Assembly: GCA_003248935.1 (NCBI GenBank)
Contig: QFQF01000011.1
Coordinates: forward strand, 1 to 64,000
From: Sphingobium sp.
GTDB lineage: Bacteria; Pseudomonadota; Alphaproteobacteria; Sphingomonadales; Sphingomonadaceae
Reading direction: 5' to 3'
Length of the DNA: 64,000 bases
How positions within the stretch are numbered: position 1 is the first letter of the stretch; each line of letters starts with the position of its first letter. The notes beneath the pieces were generated by a model. It saw only the letters and a list, made by a program, of their open reading frames with translations, was not told the origin of the DNA and did no database searches. Position numbers and translations under genes: made by a program. Shown here piece after piece: positions 52,224 to 60,962 of the stretch.

Positions 52224-53336
52224 ATGGACGAGTCCGCCGATCCGCCGCCGGTCCGCAAGATCATCCATATCGACATGGATGCCTTCTATGCGTCGGTCGA
52301 GCAACGGGACCACCCCGAACTGCGCGGCAAACCGGTCGCCGTGGGCGGGGCGGGACCGCGCGGCGTGGTCGCCGCCGCCAGCTATGAGGCGCGCACCTTC
52401 GGCGTCCGGTCGGCGATGCCGGGCGCGCGGGCGCGGCGGCTGTGCCCCGACCTCATCTTCGCGCCCGCCCGTTTTGACGTCTATCGCGCGGTATCGGGCC
52501 AGATCCGCGCGATATTCGAGCGGTTCACCGATATCATCCAGCCGCTCTCGCTCGACGAGGCCTATCTGGACGTCACGCAGAACATCCCCGGCATCGCGTC
52601 CGCGACAGAGGTGGCGGAGACCATCCGCCGGATGATCCGTGCGGAAACCGGCCTCACCGCGTCGGCCGGGGTTTCCTACAACAAGCTGATCGCCAAGCTG
52701 GCGTCGGACCAGAACAAGCCCGATGGCCTGTGCGTCGTCCGACCATCCGAAGGTGCGGCGTTCATCGCGGCGATGCCGGTGAAGCGCATCCACGGCATCG
52801 GCCCGGTGACGGCGCGGCGGATGCAGGCACTGGGCATCGAGAGCGGCGCCGACCTGCGCGCCCGGCCGCTCCCCTTCCTCCAGCAGCATTTCGGCAAGGC
52901 GGCGCAATTCTATTACTGGGCAGCGCGCGGACGGGACGACCGGCCGGTCCACGCGCGCGAGAACCGCAAGTCAGTGAGCGTCGAGGACACATTCTTCACC
53001 GACCTGACCGGCGAAGCCGAACTGATCGCCGAACTGGACCGGATCGCGGCCCGCCTGTGGGACCGGATCGGGAAGAGCCGCTCCTATGGCCGCACCGTAA
53101 CCCTGAAGATCAAGTTCGCCGATTTTGCGATCATCACCCGATCGCGTTCCTTTGCAGGAAGCGTGCGCGACCCTGCGTTGCTGACGGAAACCGGTCGGGC
53201 GCTGCTGCGCGCGCAATTGCCGCTGCGCATGGGCGCGCGCCTGCTGGGCCTGGGCATCCACAATCTGGAGGATGAGCCCGATGGTACCGGCAATGGCGAG
53301 GGCAATGGCGGCGAGCAGCTTGCGCTCGCGATCTGA
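52224..53336 (+). CDS. dinB: DNA polymerase IV (Y-family, DinB)
   Basis: The 370-aa polymerase has IIHIDMDAFYASVEQRDHPE (first catalytic Asp), YRAVSGQIRAIFERF and PLSLDEAYLDVT (catalytic Asp/Glu pair). A helix-hairpin-helix segment (GIGPVTARRMQALGIES) and a C-terminal little-finger domain follow. It makes error-prone DNA synthesis past lesions. The upstream LexA box predicts SOS induction. It stands alone here, without imuA-type neighbours. Confidence 0.95.
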   Translation: MDESADPPPVRKIIHIDMDAFYASVEQRDHPELRGKPVAVGGAGPRGVVAAASYEARTFGVRSAMPGARARRLCPDLIFAPARFDVYRAVSGQIRAIFERFTDIIQPLSLDEAYLDVTQNIPGIASATEVAETIRRMIRAETGLTASAGVSYNKLIAKLASDQNKPDGLCVVRPSEGAAFIAAMPVKRIHGIGPVTARRMQALGIESGADLRARPLPFLQQHFGKAAQFYYWAARGRDDRPVHARENRKSVSVEDTFFTDLTGEAELIAELDRIAARLWDRIGKSRSYGRTVTLKIKFADFAIITRSRSFAGSVRDPALLTETGRALLRAQLPLRMGARLLGLGIHNLEDEPDGTGNGEGNGGEQLALAI

Positions 53337-53410
53337 TCCGGCACCGCCCGCGATACGGGAAATTAGGCAGCCGGTCCTAGAATGAGGGCACTGACGGAAA
53401 AGAGAGTCGC

Positions 53411-53647
53411 GTGGCCGCGCTGGGTTGGATCTTGAGCTTTATCGCCTTGTTCGGCGGCCTTGCCCTGCGGCAGGACCAGCCGTTCGCCCATGCCGCAGCG
53501 ATCGCCGTCATGCTGTTCGTGATCGCCTTCCTCGCCTTTCCACCGGTGTGGGCGGACAGGCCACTGGGCATCACGAAGGGCCAGCGGATAACCGCCGCGG
53601 TCGCGATGTTGCTGGCGATGCCGGCACTCTATCTCAGCTTCGCCTGA
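53411..53647 (+). CDS. Small membrane protein of unknown function
   Basis: A GTG start at 53411 gives 78 aa with three hydrophobic segments: LGWILSFIALFGGLAL, AAAIAVMLFVIAFLAF and ITAAVAMLLAMPALYLSF. No family is recognised. It is convergent with prs (72 bases between stop codons) and follows dinB by 74 bases. The start codon is uncertain. Confidence 0.6.
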   Translation: MAALGWILSFIALFGGLALRQDQPFAHAAAIAVMLFVIAFLAFPPVWADRPLGITKGQRITAAVAMLLAMPALYLSFA

Positions 53648-53718
53648 CAACCAGGGAAACCGATCGGGAGAAGTCGCGCGGCGCGACTGCAGGCGCGTCC
53701 GGCCAGCCGAGGAACGGC

Positions 53719-54654
53719 TCAGTCGAAAAGGCTGGAAACCGAGCTTTCGTCCGCGATCCGCTTGATCGCCTCGCCCAGCAGCGGCGCGATCGGCAGCTGC
53801 CGGATGTGCTTGCTGGCGCCCACGGCCTCCGTCGCCAGGATCGAATCGGTGATCACCAGTTCGGTGAGTTGCGACGCATCGACGCGGGCCACCGCGCCGC
53901 CGGACAGGACACCATGCGTTACATAGGCGACGACGCCCTCCGCCCCGGCATCCTTGAGCGCGGCCGCCGCGTTGCACAGCGTGCCGGCCGAATCGACGAT
54001 GTCGTCGATCAGGATGCAGAAGCGGCCCTTCACGTCGCCGATGATGTTCATCACCTCCGACTCGCCCGCGCGCTCGCGGCGCTTGTCGACGATGGCGAGG
54101 GGGGCGTTGTCGAGTCGCTTGGCCAGTGCGCGGGCGCGCACCACGCCGCCGACATCCGGCGAGACGACCGTGATGTTGCGATCGCCAAAGCGCGCCTGGA
54201 TATCGGCCGACATCACCGGCGCACCGAACAGGTTATCGGTAGGAATGTCGAAGAAGCCCTGGATCTGACCGGCGTGGAGGTCGACTGACAGCACGCGGTT
54301 GGCGCCCGCCGTGGTGATAATGTTCGCCACCAGCTTGGCCGAAATCGGCGTGCGCGGACCCGGCTTCCGGTCCTGCCGCGCATAGCCGAAATAGGGGAGG
54401 ACCGCCGTGATCCGCTTGGCCGACGCGCGCTTGAGCGCATCGATCATGATCAGCAGTTCCATCAGATTGTCGTTGGTGGGGTAGCTGGTCGACTGGATCA
54501 GGAACACGTCCTCGCCGCGTACATTCTCATGCACCTCGACGAACACTTCCTCATCGGCGAAGCGGCGGACGCTGGCGTTCGTGAGCGGCAGCTCGACATA
54601 GTCGGCGATCGCGCGGGCGAGCGGCAGGTTCGAGTTGCCGGTCATCAATTTCAT
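53719..54654 (-). CDS. prs: Ribose-phosphate pyrophosphokinase
   Basis: The 311-aa enzyme starts MKLMTGNSNLPLARAIADYV. It has the family motifs ADEEVFVEVHENVRGEDVFL, LPYFGYARQDRKPGPRTPIS (ATP/Mg site) and FCILIDDIVDSAGTLCNAAA (PRPP signature). It makes PRPP for nucleotide, NAD and amino acid synthesis. ATG 54654 is fixed by the conserved N-terminus. It is divergent from nadE, which also feeds NAD synthesis. Confidence 0.96.
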   Translation of the reverse strand: MKLMTGNSNLPLARAIADYVELPLTNASVRRFADEEVFVEVHENVRGEDVFLIQSTSYPTNDNLMELLIMIDALKRASAKRITAVLPYFGYARQDRKPGPRTPISAKLVANIITTAGANRVLSVDLHAGQIQGFFDIPTDNLFGAPVMSADIQARFGDRNITVVSPDVGGVVRARALAKRLDNAPLAIVDKRRERAGESEVMNIIGDVKGRFCILIDDIVDSAGTLCNAAAALKDAGAEGVVAYVTHGVLSGGAVARVDASQLTELVITDSILATEAVGASKHIRQLPIAPLLGEAIKRIADESSVSSLFD

Positions 54655-54856
54655 GGAAAATGTCCCCGGTGACGGTTCTGTGACGGTGATCCGGCGCCCC
54701 TTTAGCCGCGTCGTCGCCCGCTGCAAAGCCGCTTTTGCCCGCCCGGTGAAAATGCCCGGACCAGCGCCGGTCGCGACGGTTTGATGCGCGCGTCGACATG
54801 CCAGTCGAACGCGCAAAGCGCTTCCACCTCAAACGATCAGGCTCTAAGGCCCGATC

Positions 54857-56512
54857 ATGACCGATCGCCTGACGATAGCCCTTGCCCAGATGACGCAGTC
54901 CGTGGGCGACCTCACCGCCAATGCCGACGCGATGCTCGCCTGGCGCGCGCGGGCGATGGAGGCCGATCTGATCGTCTATCCCGAGCTCCAGCTGATCGGC
55001 TATCCGCCCGAAGACCTGGTGCTGAAGCCCGCGCTGGTCGAGCGGGCGGGCGAGGAGTTGCTGCGCCTTGCCCGCGCGACTGCGGACGGCGGCCCGGCGA
55101 TGCTGGTCGGCACGGTCGTGCCCGCGCAGGGCGTGCTGTTCAACGTCGTCGCGTTGCTCGACGGCGGCGAGATCGTTGCGGTACGGCAGAAACGCGAGCT
55201 GCCCAATTACGGCACGTTCGACGAGAAACGCCTGTTCGCCCCCGGCCCGCTGCCCAAGCCCGTCGAATTCCGCGGCGTGAAGCTGGGCCTGCCGATCTGC
55301 GAGGACATCTGGTTCCCGTTCGTCACCGCCCATTTGAAGGCGGAGGGCGCGGAAATCCTGATCAGCCCGAACGGCAGCCCCTATGAGATCAACAAGGACG
55401 ACCACCGGCTGAAGGGCGTCTGTTCCGCGCGGGTGCAGGAAACGGGCCTGCCGATCATCTACCTCAACCGCGTCGGCGGGCAGGACGAGCTGGTGTTCGA
55501 CGGCTCCTCCTTCATCCTTGCCGCCGACCTTTCCGTTCCGCACCAGCTGCCCGACTGGGAAGAGGCGCTGGTGCTGACGCGCTGGGAGAAGCGCAGCGGC
55601 GCCTGGCACTGTGTGCCGGGGGAATGCCATGTGCTCGATCCCTATCCGGCCGACATCTACAATGCGATGGTGCTGGGCCTGCGCGACTATGTGAACCGCA
55701 ACCGCTTCCCGGGTGTGGTGCTGGGCCTGTCCGGCGGCATCGACAGCGCCCTGTCCGCCGCCGTCGCGGTCGATGCGCTGGGCGCCGAGCGGGTGTGGTG
55801 CGTGATGATGCCGTCGCGCTTCACCAGCCAGGACAGCCTGGACGACGCGGCGGAATGCGCGCGGCTGCTGGGCGTGCGGCTCGACACCGTGCCGATCGAG
55901 CCCGCCGTCGGCGCGTTCGACGCGATGCTGGCAGGGGTCTTTTCCGGCCGCAACCGCGACCTGACCGAGGAGAATATCCAGTCGCGTATCCGGGGGGTCA
56001 CCTTGATGGCGCTCAGCAACAAGTTCGGCCACATGCTGCTGACCACCGGCAACAAGAGCGAGATGTCGGTCGGCTACGCCACCATCTACGGCGACATGGC
56101 CGGCGGCTATTCGGTGTTGAAGGACGCGTACAAGACGACGGTGTTCGACCTGTCGCGCTGGCGCAACGGGAACGTGCCGAGCCTGGCGCTGGGCCCGTCC
56201 GGCCCGGTGATGCCCGAGCGGGTGATCACGAAGCCGCCGAGCGCCGAACTGCGCGAGGACCAGAAGGACGAGGACAGCCTGCCGCCCTATGAAGTGCTCG
56301 ACCCGCTGCTGCACGGGCTGGTCGAGGAGGAGCTGTCGGTGGACCAGCTGGTCGCGCGCGGCTTTGACCGCGATACGGTCGTACGGATCGAGCGCCTGCT
56401 CTACATCGCCGAATACAAGCGCCGCCAGTCGCCCCCGGGCGTGAAGCTGGGCACGCGCAATTTCGGCCGCGACCGCCGCTATCCGATCACCAACGCCTTC
56501 CGCACATCTTGA
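54857..56512 (+). CDS. nadE: Glutamine-dependent NAD+ synthetase
   Basis: The 551-aa enzyme has an N-terminal nitrilase-type glutaminase domain with the expected triad: Glu in LIVYPELQLIGY, Lys in VRQKRELPNYGTFDEKR and Cys in LPICEDIWFP. The synthetase domain carries the PP-loop VVLGLSGGIDSALSAAVAVD and TTGNKSEMSVGYATIYGDMA. It amidates nicotinic acid adenine dinucleotide, the last step of NAD synthesis. It is followed by gltX after 22 bases, probably in one transcript. Confidence 0.96.
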   Translation: MTDRLTIALAQMTQSVGDLTANADAMLAWRARAMEADLIVYPELQLIGYPPEDLVLKPALVERAGEELLRLARATADGGPAMLVGTVVPAQGVLFNVVALLDGGEIVAVRQKRELPNYGTFDEKRLFAPGPLPKPVEFRGVKLGLPICEDIWFPFVTAHLKAEGAEILISPNGSPYEINKDDHRLKGVCSARVQETGLPIIYLNRVGGQDELVFDGSSFILAADLSVPHQLPDWEEALVLTRWEKRSGAWHCVPGECHVLDPYPADIYNAMVLGLRDYVNRNRFPGVVLGLSGGIDSALSAAVAVDALGAERVWCVMMPSRFTSQDSLDDAAECARLLGVRLDTVPIEPAVGAFDAMLAGVFSGRNRDLTEENIQSRIRGVTLMALSNKFGHMLLTTGNKSEMSVGYATIYGDMAGGYSVLKDAYKTTVFDLSRWRNGNVPSLALGPSGPVMPERVITKPPSAELREDQKDEDSLPPYEVLDPLLHGLVEEELSVDQLVARGFDRDTVVRIERLLYIAEYKRRQSPPGVKLGTRNFGRDRRYPITNAFRTS

Positions 56513-56534
56513 TCCGGACATCCAGGCTGACGTC

Positions 56535-57866
56535 ATGACCGTTACCCGCTTCGCGCCATCGCCCACCGGGCATCTGCATGTCGGCAACATCCGCGCCGCG
56601 CTCCACAACTGGATGTGGGCGCGGAAGAATGGCGGGCGGTTCCTGCTGCGTCTCGACGATACCGATGCCGAGCGTTCGCGGGCGGAATATGCCGCATCGA
56701 TCCGCGCCGACCTCGGCTGGCTCGGCCTGATACCCGACGCGGAAGTGAAGCAGTCGGAGCGCTTCGCGCTTTATGAGGCGCGGTTCACGGCACTCCGTGT
56801 GGCCGGGCGCATCTACCCCGCCTATGAGACGGCGCAGGAACTGGACCTGCGGCGCAAGGTGCTGCTGGGGCGCGGAATGCCGCCGGTCTACGATCGCGCC
56901 GCGCTGGCGCTGACCGATGGCGAGCGGGCAGCGCTGGAGGCGGAGGGCCGCAAGCCGCACTGGCGCTTCCGGCTGGATCATGACACGCCGATCGCCTGGA
57001 CCGACCTGATCCGCGGCGACCAGCATTTCGACCCGAAGCTGCTGTCGGATCCGGTCGTGCGGCGGGAGGACGGCAGCTGGCTCTACATGCTGCCTTCCGT
57101 CATCGACGACATCGACATGGGCATCACCCATGTCGTGCGCGGTGAGGATCATGTGTCGAACACCGCCGTGCAACTGCAGATGTTCGCCGCACTGGGGGCC
57201 GCCCCGCCGGCCTTCGCGCACGAGGCGTTGCTGACCGGCGCGGAGGGGAAGCTGTCCAAGCGGCTGGGGTCGCTTGGCGTCTCCGCCTTCCGCGAACAGG
57301 GGCTGGAGCCGATGGCCGTCGTCTCCCTGCTCGCGCGTCTGGGCACCAGCGATCCGGTCGAGCCGTTCACCGACGCAGCCCCGCTGACCGCCGCCCTCGA
57401 CTTCAGCCGGTTCGGCCGCGCGCCCGCGCGGTTCGACGAGGCGGAACTAGCGACCCTGAACGAGAAGATCGTCCACGCCTTGTCCTTCGACGCGGTCCGT
57501 GACCGGTTGCCGGGGGGCATGGACGCAGCCGGATGGGACGCGATCCGCCCCAATTGCCGGACCGTTACCGAAGCGGCCGACTGGTGGTCGGTGGTGACCG
57601 GCCCGGTCACGGCACCCGGGATGGAGGACGAGGATCGCGCCTTCCTGATGCAGGCGGCGGCGGTCCTGACAGCACTGCCGTTCGACGAGACGGTGTGGAA
57701 GGCGCTGACCGACGCACTGAAGGCGGACACCGGCCGGAAGGGACGCGCATTGTTTCACCCGCTGCGCCTCGCGCTGACCGGCCGGGATCAGGGGCCGGAC
57801 ATGAGCCGGCTGCTCCCGATCATCGGCCGGGATGCTGCGATCGCCCGCCTGAACGCCGTCGCCTGA
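56535..57866 (+). CDS. gltX: Glutamyl-tRNA synthetase
   Basis: The 443-aa class I synthetase has TRFAPSPTGHLHVGNIRAAL (HIGH-type motif) and KLSKRLGSLG (KMSKS-type motif), plus DIDMGITHVVRGEDH. It charges tRNA-Glu, and in bacteria of this kind may also charge tRNA-Gln if GatCAB is present. Sphingomonads often carry two gltX copies; this is the shorter kind (about 440 residues). The start is set by the conserved N-terminus. Confidence 0.93.
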   Translation: MTVTRFAPSPTGHLHVGNIRAALHNWMWARKNGGRFLLRLDDTDAERSRAEYAASIRADLGWLGLIPDAEVKQSERFALYEARFTALRVAGRIYPAYETAQELDLRRKVLLGRGMPPVYDRAALALTDGERAALEAEGRKPHWRFRLDHDTPIAWTDLIRGDQHFDPKLLSDPVVRREDGSWLYMLPSVIDDIDMGITHVVRGEDHVSNTAVQLQMFAALGAAPPAFAHEALLTGAEGKLSKRLGSLGVSAFREQGLEPMAVVSLLARLGTSDPVEPFTDAAPLTAALDFSRFGRAPARFDEAELATLNEKIVHALSFDAVRDRLPGGMDAAGWDAIRPNCRTVTEAADWWSVVTGPVTAPGMEDEDRAFLMQAAAVLTALPFDETVWKALTDALKADTGRKGRALFHPLRLALTGRDQGPDMSRLLPIIGRDAAIARLNAVA

Positions 57867-57992
57867 GCGCCCGCACAGCGCGGAAAGCATACCGTGCGCA
57901 ACGCGCTTGCACGCGAAACGTTATGATGTATCATTTCCTTGCCACTGCCGCGTCCGGTTGCGCGTGCAGGGTCGCACCAAGGGAGTGATGCC

Positions 57993-58673
57993 ATGCAGTC
58001 TGTCCGTCAGTCGCCTGTCCATTCGCTGCACACAGGCTATCAGGGAAGTCGCCGATCCCCGTTCGGCATCGGCGGCGCCATCGCCGTCCATGCCGTGGTG
58101 ATCGGCGCCATCATGCTGATGCCGAAGGAACTGGTCGACAGCGTGAAGACCGGGATCATGCAGACCTATCCGGTGCCCGCCGATCCCCCGCCGCCACCCC
58201 CGACGATCGACGAAACACCGCCGCCCCGCACCATCGACCATCCGGTAGCGACGATCACCCTGCCCAAGCTGCCGGACCAGCCGACCTTTGACCTGCCGAA
58301 GCTGCCGGACATTCCGGTCACACCATCCTCGGGCACCGGCCAGACGGGAACCGGTACGCAGACCGTCGACCCGCCGCGCACCCCGGTCTTCGTCGATGCC
58401 GGTACCGACCCGCGTTATGCCCGCGCGTTCCAGCCCGATTATCCCCCGGCGATGCAGCGCGCGCAGGCGGAAGGGAAGGTCACCGTCCGCGTCCATATCG
58501 GCGCCGACGGACGGGTGATGACGATCGAGAGGCTGTTCGCATCCGACCCCGCCTTCTGGGAGGTGACGCAGCGGCAGGCGCTGCGCCACTGGCGCTTCCG
58601 CCCGGCGACGCGGGACGGCGTGCCGGTGGAGAGCGACCGGGTCATGACCGTCCACTTCCGCCTCGACGCCTGA
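57993..58673 (+). CDS. TonB-like energy transducer
   Basis: The 226-aa protein starts at ATG 57993 (GGGAGTGATGCC upstream). A membrane helix (IGGAIAVHAVVIGAIMLMP) is followed by a Pro-rich periplasmic linker. The C-terminal TonB domain has YPPAMQRAQAEGKVTVRVHI and RQALRHWRFRPATRDGVPV. It should carry proton-motive-force energy to TonB-dependent outer-membrane receptors, but exbB/exbD are not next to it. Sphingomonads typically have many receptors and several TonBs. Confidence 0.9.
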   Translation: MQSVRQSPVHSLHTGYQGSRRSPFGIGGAIAVHAVVIGAIMLMPKELVDSVKTGIMQTYPVPADPPPPPPTIDETPPPRTIDHPVATITLPKLPDQPTFDLPKLPDIPVTPSSGTGQTGTGTQTVDPPRTPVFVDAGTDPRYARAFQPDYPPAMQRAQAEGKVTVRVHIGADGRVMTIERLFASDPAFWEVTQRQALRHWRFRPATRDGVPVESDRVMTVHFRLDA

Positions 58674-58794
58674 CGGGACAGCGACGGGAAAAAGACGTAC
58701 GGCGGCGGCGGCCGTTCCGGCATGCGTGCCGACAGGGGCGCCGCCGCCTCTTCGCAGCTTTGCATTGCGGGCCAAGCCCCTCTATATTCCGCTG

Positions 58795-59244
58795 ATGGCC
58801 ATCTTCCCCCGTCCTGTGTCCCCCAAGAGCGCGCTCGGCGACTTCTGGAGCTATTTCCTGGAGCAGCGCTCCCACAAATGGCCGCTGCTCGGCCTGTCGG
58901 CGGCGATGACCTGGGTGATCATCTGGGCGTTCGTGATCGACGGCCAGACGAATACCGCGCCGCGCCAGAACAAGATCATCTACGTCCAGAGCTGGGACGC
59001 GAACCGGTCCGACGCCGCCATCATCCTTCAGCAGAAGATGGACCTTGCGAAGAGCGAGGTCGCCCTGCGCAAGAAGCAGAAGGAAATGCAGCATATCGCC
59101 GACGTCTTCGGCATCGACTGGCGCGAGGATGAGGCCCGCAACACCGCCCGCCGCAAGGAAGCGCTGAAATATATCAACGCGCAGCTGGACGATCGCCTCG
59201 CCAAGGCGGAGGCCAAGGAGACCAAGGGGAGCGCGCAGCCATAA
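58795..59244 (+). CDS. Conserved hypothetical membrane protein upstream of ribD
   Basis: The 149-aa protein has a single membrane segment (WPLLGLSAAMTWVIIWAFVI) and a long charged, helical C-terminus (QQKMDLAKSEVALRKKQKEM). It is not recognised. It ends 14 bases before ribD, so it may be co-transcribed with the riboflavin genes, but there is no functional evidence. ATG 58795 is the first start before the hydrophobic region. Confidence 0.75.
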   Translation: MAIFPRPVSPKSALGDFWSYFLEQRSHKWPLLGLSAAMTWVIIWAFVIDGQTNTAPRQNKIIYVQSWDANRSDAAIILQQKMDLAKSEVALRKKQKEMQHIADVFGIDWREDEARNTARRKEALKYINAQLDDRLAKAEAKETKGSAQP

Positions 59245-59258
59245 GTTCCGGCGGCCCC

Positions 59259-60248
59259 GTGATCGCGACAGACCCGGAGGCTGACCGGCGGTTCATGGCG
59301 GCGGCGATCGCGCTGTCGCTGCGCGGCCGGGGCCGCAGCACCCCCAATCCCAGCGTCGGCTGCATCATCGTCAGGGACGGCCGGGTCGTCGGGCGCGGCT
59401 GGACGCAGGCGGGCGGGCGCCCCCATGCCGAGGCCCGCGCCATCGCAGAGGCAATGGAACGGGCACGGGGCGCCACCGCCTATGTGACGCTGGAGCCCTG
59501 CTATCATCTGTCACCACGCGGACCGCGCTGCACCGACGTACTGGTGCGGTCGGGCATCGCGCGGGTGGTGGTCGCCACCGCCGACCCCGATCCGCGCACT
59601 GACGGGCAGGGCGTCGCTTTCCTGCGCGCGCACGGGATCGCGGTCGAAACGGGCGTCCTCGCAGCCGAAGCGCAAGCGGCGATGGCCGGTTTCTTCCTGC
59701 GGCAGACGATCGGCCGACCGCATGTCACGCTGAAGCTCGGCCTGTCGCTCGACGGGCGGATCGCCCGGCCCGATGGCGAGAGCCGCTGGATCACCGGCCC
59801 GGCCGCGCGGGCGCACGCGCATCTCCTGCGTGCGATCAGCGACGCGATCCTGGTCGGATCGGGGACGCTGGCGGCCGATTCGCCGCGCCTCGACGTCCGC
59901 CTCCCCGGCCTCAGCGATCGCTCGCCGCGCCGCGTCCTTCTCGGCGCGGGCACGCCGCCGGACGGCTGGACCGCGATCCGCGCGCCGGAGGATATCGCAA
60001 CGCTCGCCGCCGTCGATCATCTGCTGGTCGAAGGGGGAGCCGGGGCCGCCGCCACATTCCTCCGCGCCGATCTGGTCGACCGCCTGATCCTCTATCGCGC
60101 GCCGATAGTGATCGGCGAGGGACGGGCCGCGATCGGCGAGATCGGCCTCGATCGCCTGGCGGACGCGCACGGCCGCTGGCGCACCGTCGACGGCCGGATG
60201 CTGGGCCCGGACCGGTTGGAGGTTTACGACCGCGTCCGGAACCCATAG
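59259..60248 (+). CDS. ribD: Bifunctional riboflavin deaminase/reductase RibD
   Basis: The 329-aa protein starts at GTG 59259. Its deaminase half has RPHAEARAIAEAMERARGAT (zinc His and catalytic Glu) and TLEPCYHLSPRGPRCTDVLV, which supplies the two zinc cysteines. The reductase half has HVTLKLGLSLDGRIARPDGE and LVEGGAGAAATFL. It makes 5-amino-6-ribitylaminouracil phosphate from the GTP-derived pyrimidine. It is 10 bases upstream of ribE, so the two form an operon. Confidence 0.94.
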   Translation: MIATDPEADRRFMAAAIALSLRGRGRSTPNPSVGCIIVRDGRVVGRGWTQAGGRPHAEARAIAEAMERARGATAYVTLEPCYHLSPRGPRCTDVLVRSGIARVVVATADPDPRTDGQGVAFLRAHGIAVETGVLAAEAQAAMAGFFLRQTIGRPHVTLKLGLSLDGRIARPDGESRWITGPAARAHAHLLRAISDAILVGSGTLAADSPRLDVRLPGLSDRSPRRVLLGAGTPPDGWTAIRAPEDIATLAAVDHLLVEGGAGAAATFLRADLVDRLILYRAPIVIGEGRAAIGEIGLDRLADAHGRWRTVDGRMLGPDRLEVYDRVRNP

Positions 60249-60257
60249 GGAAAGCGC

Positions 60258-60869
60258 ATGTTCACCGGCATCATCACCGACATCGGCACCATCCGCAGCG
60301 TCGAGAAACGGGGCGACCTGCGCCTCGTCATCGGGTGCGGATACGATATGGACGGAGTCGCGATCGGCGCCTCGATCGCCTGTTCGGGCGCGTGCCTGAC
60401 CGTGGTGGAGAAGGGCAACGACTGGTTCGCGGTCGACATATCGGCCGAAAGCGTGGCGCGGACCGCGCCGGACCTTTGGAAAGAAGGCGGCCGCCTGAAC
60501 CTGGAGCGCGCGCTGAAGGTCGGCGACGAGCTGGGCGGCCATATCGTCACCGGCCATGTCGATGCGGTCGGCCGGGTCGCGGACCTGCGCGAGGAGGGCG
60601 GTTCGATCCGCCTGACCATCGCCGCCGGGCCGGAGATCGCGCGGCACATCGCATCCAAGGGATCGGTCGCGCTCGACGGCATATCGCTGACCGTCAACGA
60701 AGTCGCCGACACGGCCGAGGGCGTCCGCTTCGGCATCAACATCATTCCGCACACGGCGGAGGTGACGACGTTCGACACGCTCGCGATCGGGCGGCCGATC
60801 AACATCGAGATCGACGTGCTGGCGCGCTACCTCGACCGGATGCAGGGCGTCCGTGCCGCCAGTGCATGA
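60258..60869 (+). CDS. ribE: Riboflavin synthase alpha chain
   Basis: The 203-aa protein has the duplicated lumazine-binding layout: MFTGIITDIGTIRSVEKRGD opens the first repeat and LGGHIVTGHVDAVGRVADLR the second. IACSGACLTVVEKG (first repeat) and SVALDGISLTVNEV (second) are the matching substrate-binding blocks. It converts two lumazine molecules to riboflavin. It lies between ribD and the ribBA-like gene. A 93-base gap follows that holds possible operators. Confidence 0.95.
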   Translation: MFTGIITDIGTIRSVEKRGDLRLVIGCGYDMDGVAIGASIACSGACLTVVEKGNDWFAVDISAESVARTAPDLWKEGGRLNLERALKVGDELGGHIVTGHVDAVGRVADLREEGGSIRLTIAAGPEIARHIASKGSVALDGISLTVNEVADTAEGVRFGINIIPHTAEVTTFDTLAIGRPINIEIDVLARYLDRMQGVRAASA

Positions 60870-60887
60870 GATTTACCGCAACGATGT

Positions 60888-60924
60888 GAATTGCATCTTG
60901 CAATAATCACATTGCAGTGTGATA
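60888..60924. promoter_or_regulatory. Palindromes upstream of the ribBA-like gene, possible operators
   Basis: TTGCA-TCT-TGCAA at about 60891..60903 and ATCACA-TTGCAG-TGTGAT at about 60906..60923 are perfect short palindromes in an AT-rich stretch 40 to 70 bases before the start codon. No FMN riboswitch is recognised here. They could bind a regulator, including the helix-turn-helix of the encoded protein itself. Confidence 0.4.
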
Positions 60925-60962
60925 TGCGCGGTCCAAGGCGACCAACGCCATGAGAGGCTGCC

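Noticed and set aside
60870..60962. FMN riboswitch ahead of the ribBA-like gene
   Set aside because: The conserved RFN-element blocks (such as AGGG...GGGTG) are not seen and the gap is too short for a full aptamer plus expression platform.
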